From positions 1-8,708 of the forward strand of contig CANKZO010000086.1 of assembly GCA_947488485.1 (NCBI GenBank): DNA of 8,708 bases, in the 5' to 3' direction. Under the pieces are notes generated by a model that was given only the letters and a program-made list of their open reading frames with translations, had not been told where the DNA came from and ran no database searches. Shown piece after piece: positions 5,612-8,708 of this stretch. Origin of the DNA: Opitutia bacterium (lineage in GTDB: Bacteria > Verrucomicrobiota > Verrucomicrobiae > Opitutales > UBA953). Positions within the stretch are counted from its first letter, which is position 1. Each line of letters opens with the position of its first letter. The position numbers and the translations under genes were made by a program.

Positions 5612-7012
5612 ATGACACCCCAGCTCGATCGTCGTTCCTTCCTTCGTCAGACTGGCCTGGCCGCCGCGGCCATGGCCGTCACCGGCTGCGCCACCCAGTC
5701 GTCGCCCGGTCAGGCTCCGGCCGTCACCTCGACGCCCACACCGAGCCGGAAGCTGAACATCGCCGCCGTCGGTTTCGGCGGCGTCGGCGGCAGCAACGTG
5801 AAGAACTCCGCGGACGAGAACATCGTCGCGCTCTGCGACCTGGATCTCGGCCGTTGCGCCGGGACGATCAAGCAGTTCCCGAAGGCCGCGCTGTTCACCG
5901 ACTTCCGTAAGATGCTCGACCAGCGCAAGGACATCGACGCGGTCATCATCGCCACTCCCGACCATTCGCACGCTTACATCGCCATGGAGTGCATGCGCCG
6001 TGGCAAGCATGTCTATGTCCAGAAGCCGATCTCTCACTCCGTCTTCGAAGCCCGCATCCTCACCGAGTCGGCGCACAAATATAAGGTCGTGACCCAGATG
6101 GGTAACCAGGGCCATTCCGGCGAAGGCATCCGTCAGGTCACCGAGTGGATCGCCGCCGGACTCATCGGCAAGGTGCGCGAAGTACACACCTGGACCAACC
6201 GTCCGATCTGGCCGCAGAGCAGCGAGATGGACCGTCCGTCCGAAGCGCAGAAAGCCCCGCAGGGCATGGACTGGGATCAGTGGTGCGGCCCGGCGCCGCT
6301 CCGTCCTTTCCACGCCTCTTACCATCCGGGTAAGTGGCGCGCCTGGTGGGATTTCGGCACCGGTTCGCTCGGCGACATGGGTTGTCATATCATCGACCCG
6401 GCCTTCATGGCGCTCGACTTGCGCTACCCGATCAGCGTCGAAGGCAACGTCTCCACCGTCTTCGAGACCTTCGGCAAGAAGACCACGGGCAAGTTCGAAT
6501 CCTATCCGCGCTCCTCGGTGGTGCGCTTCAAGTTCCCGGCCCGTGGCGACATGCCGCCCGTGACCCTCACCTGGTGGGACGGCGGCCTGATGCCTCAGCG
6601 CCCCGACGAGCTCGAAGACGACATGCCCTTCGGCGACCCCAACGGCGGCTGTCTCTTCATCGGCGACAAGGCCAAGCTCGTGTGCGGCTGCTACGGACTC
6701 AACCCACGTATCCTGAATCCGGATCTCCGTGAAGAGTCCAAGAAGCTCGCGAAGACGCTGGCCCGCATCCCGGGCAATTCCTCCGGCCACGAGAAGGACT
6801 GGATCCGCGCCTGCAAGGGCGGACCGGCCGCTTCCTCGAACTTCGACTACTCGGGCCCGCTTTCCGAGATGGTGCTCATGGGCAACCTCGCCTCGCGTTA
6901 CCCCGACCGCAAGCTGCTCTGGGACGGGCCGCAGATGCGCGTGACGAACGACAAGGACGCCGACGCCTACGTCCGCCGCGTCTACCGCAAGGGTTTCGAA
7001 CTCGGCACCTAA
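5612..7012 (+). CDS. Gfo/Idh/MocA-family oxidoreductase, Tat-exported and probably a lipoprotein
   Basis: Members bind NAD(P) and oxidise or reduce sugars and related polyols; the substrate cannot be told here. The product has 466 residues. A twin-arginine signal (RRSFLRQ, 7-13) and an alanine-rich stretch lead to a lipobox VTGC with Cys26. The Rossmann loop GFGGVGG is at 54-60. The family EKP motif is QKP (137-139) with Lys138. GSLGDMGCHIID (251-262) supplies the Asp255, His259 and Asp262 expected in the active site. The YHPGKWRAWWDFGTG segment (237-251) typifies the many PVC-group members. Tat export would carry the folded, cofactor-loaded enzyme across the membrane. I chose ATG 5612 because it puts the twin arginines at the usual position; TTG 5567 would add 15 atypical residues. 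No Shine-Dalgarno sequence is seen. It has no evident link to its wall-synthesis neighbours and ends six bases from uppP, tail to tail. Confidence 0.9.
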   Translation: MTPQLDRRSFLRQTGLAAAAMAVTGCATQSSPGQAPAVTSTPTPSRKLNIAAVGFGGVGGSNVKNSADENIVALCDLDLGRCAGTIKQFPKAALFTDFRKMLDQRKDIDAVIIATPDHSHAYIAMECMRRGKHVYVQKPISHSVFEARILTESAHKYKVVTQMGNQGHSGEGIRQVTEWIAAGLIGKVREVHTWTNRPIWPQSSEMDRPSEAQKAPQGMDWDQWCGPAPLRPFHASYHPGKWRAWWDFGTGSLGDMGCHIIDPAFMALDLRYPISVEGNVSTVFETFGKKTTGKFESYPRSSVVRFKFPARGDMPPVTLTWWDGGLMPQRPDELEDDMPFGDPNGGCLFIGDKAKLVCGCYGLNPRILNPDLREESKKLAKTLARIPGNSSGHEKDWIRACKGGPAASSNFDYSGPLSEMVLMGNLASRYPDRKLLWDGPQMRVTNDKDADAYVRRVYRKGFELGT

Positions 7013-7018
7013 GCCGGT

Positions 7019-7984
7019 TTAGCGCAGCGCCAGGAAAGCCAGGATCGCCCCGCCCAAAGCGAGGCGATACCAGGCGAACACGCCCAGACCCTTCCGCGAC
7101 ACGTAGCCCACCAGCCACTTCACGGACACGAAGGCCGTGACCGCTGCGACCAGCAGGCCGACGCTCGCCGGGCCCGCAGGGTAGACCTGGGGGAGGGCAG
7201 GGCCGAGCGACCACATCTTATAGACCGAAGCTGCGGAAAGGGTGAGCAGACCGACCAAGAAGGAGAACTCCGTGGAGGCCGCATGGGAAAGACCTGCTAA
7301 ACGTCCGCCCAAAATGGTCGCGAGCGAACGGCTCGTGCCCGGGATCAGGGCAAAGCACTGGCAGAGCCCGACGGTCAAAGCCGAACGCCAGCCGATTGCG
7401 GCGACTTCGTCGGTGTTCTCGGCGGCCTTCTTCGGCAAAAGATGTTCGGCGACCAGGATGACCAGTCCGCCGACGACCAAAGCGGCCGCCACGACTTCGA
7501 CCGAGAAAAGATAAGCCGTGATGATGTCCTTGAACAAGAAGCCGAGCAGGGCGGCCGGGAGGAACGCGACCAGGATCGCGGAGGCGAGGGAGATGGACTG
7601 GCCGTCGCCACGGCAAAGACCCGTCAGCACGCCACGCACGCGTCCGAAGAACGCCACGAGTACGGCGAGAATCGCGCCGAGCTGGATGATGACGATGTAA
7701 TCGTCCGCGACACGCTCCATCGAGACCGCCCGACCTTTACGGTCGGTTACTCCCGACACGGTGACATCGGCGAACTTCAGCACGCCGAGCAGGCTGTCAC
7801 TGAGGATCATATGACCGGTCGAGCTTACCGGCAGATATTCCGTGACGCCTTCGACCGTGCCGGTGATGACGGCGCGTGTATACGTGAAATCGCGGCGGAC
7901 TTCCTCGGGGGACACCGTCGGTCCATACCCGGCGAAAGAGGGTAGGGAAGACAGCAGCCACAGACCGAAGGCGAGACGAAGCAT
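7019..7984 (-). CDS. uppP: Undecaprenyl-diphosphatase UppP (BacA family)
   Basis: This membrane enzyme removes a phosphate from undecaprenyl diphosphate, regenerating the lipid carrier for peptidoglycan and other surface polymers; overexpression gives bacitracin resistance in known cases. The 321-residue product is longer than the roughly 270-residue typical form. The first catalytic motif [14 protein letters not shown] is at 45-58 (Glu45, Glu49, His58), and the second, PGTSRS, is at 215-220 with Arg219. Several hydrophobic segments fit the multi-span fold. Two additions are visible: an N-terminal hydrophobic segment ending SFAG (1-19) that looks like a cleavable signal peptide, and a polar insert at about 70-95 between the first motif and [10 protein letters not shown]. 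The ATG at 7984 is supported by AAAGG (7995-7991), six bases upstream. Its end is six bases from the convergent oxidoreductase; no terminator is visible between them. Confidence 0.95.
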   Translation of the reverse strand: MLRLAFGLWLLSSLPSFAGYGPTVSPEEVRRDFTYTRAVITGTVEGVTEYLPVSSTGHMILSDSLLGVLKFADVTVSGVTDRKGRAVSMERVADDYIVIIQLGAILAVLVAFFGRVRGVLTGLCRGDGQSISLASAILVAFLPAALLGFLFKDIITAYLFSVEVVAAALVVGGLVILVAEHLLPKKAAENTDEVAAIGWRSALTVGLCQCFALIPGTSRSLATILGGRLAGLSHAASTEFSFLVGLLTLSAASVYKMWSLGPALPQVYPAGPASVGLLVAAVTAFVSVKWLVGYVSRKGLGVFAWYRLALGGAILAFLALR

Positions 7985-7990
7985 GGGCGA

Positions 7991-7995
7991 CCTTT
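7991..7995 (-). promoter_or_regulatory. uppP: Ribosome binding site of uppP
   Basis: AAAGG, read on the minus strand, lies six bases before ATG 7984. It is one of the few well-spaced Shine-Dalgarno matches in the window, and it supports the long form of UppP with the signal-like N-terminus. Confidence 0.6.
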
Positions 7996-8045
7996 AGGCT
8001 CACGGCCGTGCCGGGGCAAGGAAAGCCGTCAAAAGCCCTTGTCGC

Positions 8046-8074
8046 TTGCCCTCTCCGCAGGTTCTCGCTTTATG
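8046..8074 (+). promoter_or_regulatory. trpB: Weak promoter candidate for trpB
   Basis: TTGCCC (8046-8051) and TTTATG (8069-8074) are 17 bases apart in the 101-base divergent uppP/trpB spacer. The matches to sigma-70 consensus are 4/6 and 3/6. A start site near 8081 would leave almost no leader before ATG 8086. No trp leader peptide or attenuator is visible in the spacer. Confidence 0.25.
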
Positions 8075-8085
8075 CAGGCATCACC

Positions 8086-8708
8086 ATGTCGGCCTCCAGC
8101 CTCATCCCGACCACCGAACCTCGCTTCCGCGTGCCGGACGCCCGCGGCCGTTTCGGTCAGTTCGGCGGAATGTATGTCCCGGAGACGCTGATGACCCCGC
8201 TCCTGGACCTGACCAAGGCCTATGACGAGGCCCGTCGCGATCCCGTCTTCCAGCAGCAGTATGCTGACATGCTCCGGGATTACGCCGGACGCCCCACGGG
8301 ACTTTACCACGCCGAGTCGCTGACCAAGCATGTCGGCGGCGCCCGCATCTACCTCAAGCGTGAGGACATGCTCCACACCGGCGCCCACAAGATCAACAAC
8401 GTCATCGGCCAGGCGCTGCTCGCCATCCGCATGGGCAAGAAGCGCATCATCGCCGAGACCGGCGCCGGTCAGCACGGTACCGCGACCGCGGCGGTCTGCG
8501 CCCGTTTCGGCCTCAAGTGCGTCATCTACATGGGCGCGACCGACATGGAGCGCCAGGCCCTCAACGTCTACCGCATGCGTCTCATGGGCGCCGAAGTCCG
8601 CGGCGTCGAAGCCGGCCAACGCACGCTCAAGGAGGCCGTCAACGAGGCCATGCGCGATTGGGTCACCAATGTCCGCGAGACGCATTACATCTTGGGCACG
8701 GCCTATGG
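8086..8708 (+). CDS. trpB: Tryptophan synthase beta chain, N-terminal half (runs off the right edge)
   Basis: TrpB condenses indole with L-serine to make tryptophan, using pyridoxal phosphate in the cytoplasm, normally in complex with TrpA. The 207 codons present are about half of the usual 400-residue protein. The conserved N-terminal [19 protein letters not shown] (21-39) is followed by [16 protein letters not shown] (90-105) with the cofactor-binding Lys102. AETGAGQHG (123-131) holds the catalytic Glu124. The ATG at 8086 is preceded by AGG with seven bases of spacing and gives the family's usual N-terminus. ATG 8072 is out of frame. The truncation is caused only by the window end. No other trp genes are in view. 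It is transcribed away from uppP. Confidence 0.96.
   Translation, partial: MSASSLIPTTEPRFRVPDARGRFGQFGGMYVPETLMTPLLDLTKAYDEARRDPVFQQQYADMLRDYAGRPTGLYHAESLTKHVGGARIYLKREDMLHTGAHKINNVIGQALLAIRMGKKRIIAETGAGQHGTATAAVCARFGLKCVIYMGATDMERQALNVYRMRLMGAEVRGVEAGQRTLKEAVNEAMRDWVTNVRETHYILGTAY

Noticed and set aside
5405..6790. A 461-codon minus-strand open frame opposite the oxidoreductase and spacer
   Set aside because: It has no family resemblance and a composition typical of antisense frames; it also runs across the divergent control region.
7010..7021. An intrinsic terminator between the convergent oxidoreductase and uppP genes
   Set aside because: Only six bases separate the stops, and no stem with a T-tract is visible nearby.
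8040..8085. A trp leader peptide or attenuator before trpB
   Set aside because: No short frame with tandem Trp codons and no terminator hairpin are present; the frame from ATG 8072 runs into trpB without Trp codons.
8029..8685. A 218-codon minus-strand open frame opposite trpB
   Set aside because: It is the antisense shadow of an unmistakable trpB.
1..8708. CRISPR arrays, tRNA or rRNA genes, insertion sequences or prophage genes
   Set aside because: No repeat-spacer pattern, tRNA-like fold, transposase or phage protein was seen on either strand.

Overview
The window is GC-rich chromosomal DNA (about 60-65% G+C by eye), tightly packed, with very short gaps between genes. It most likely comes from a member of the PVC group, probably Verrucomicrobiota of the Opitutae type. 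The grounds are a complete mreB-mreC-mreD-PBP2 operon next to a Tat-exported Gfo/Idh/MocA lipoprotein of the kind abundant in that group, and the rarity of Shine-Dalgarno sites. This assignment is an inference from gene style, not from a marker gene.

Layout. Positions 1-267 (minus) are the first 89 codons of aspartate-semialdehyde dehydrogenase (asd). Head to head with it, 261-821 (plus) encodes a small L,D-transpeptidase (YkuD fold) with no signal peptide. It ends on a TTAA tetranucleotide that is also the stop of the convergent penicillin-binding protein 2 gene (818-2914, minus). PBP2 is the last gene of a minus-strand rod-shape operon: mreB (4326-5342), mreC (3426-4301), mreD (2911-3429), PBP2. 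It has 4-base overlaps at mreC/mreD and mreD/PBP2 and a 24-base hairpin-forming gap at mreB/mreC. No rodA is present here. A 269-base divergent control region (5343-5611) separates mreB from a Tat/lipobox Gfo/Idh/MocA oxidoreductase (5612-7012, plus). Six bases after it ends the convergent undecaprenyl-diphosphatase gene uppP (7019-7984, minus). A 101-base divergent spacer then leads to trpB (8086 to the window end, plus, truncated).

How the genes fit together. Most of the window concerns building the cell wall. Asd feeds diaminopimelate synthesis, UppP recycles the lipid carrier, MreB/C/D and PBP2 are the elongation machine, and the L,D-transpeptidase belongs to the family that makes the alternative 3-3 cross-link. 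The oxidoreductase and trpB have no evident link to that theme.

No clearly new multi-gene system is visible. The points most worth checking are at junctions: the head-to-head asd/L,D-transpeptidase start with a perfect internal Shine-Dalgarno sequence, the TTAA shared stop, the alternative hairpins in front of mreC, and a 10-base direct repeat upstream of the oxidoreductase.
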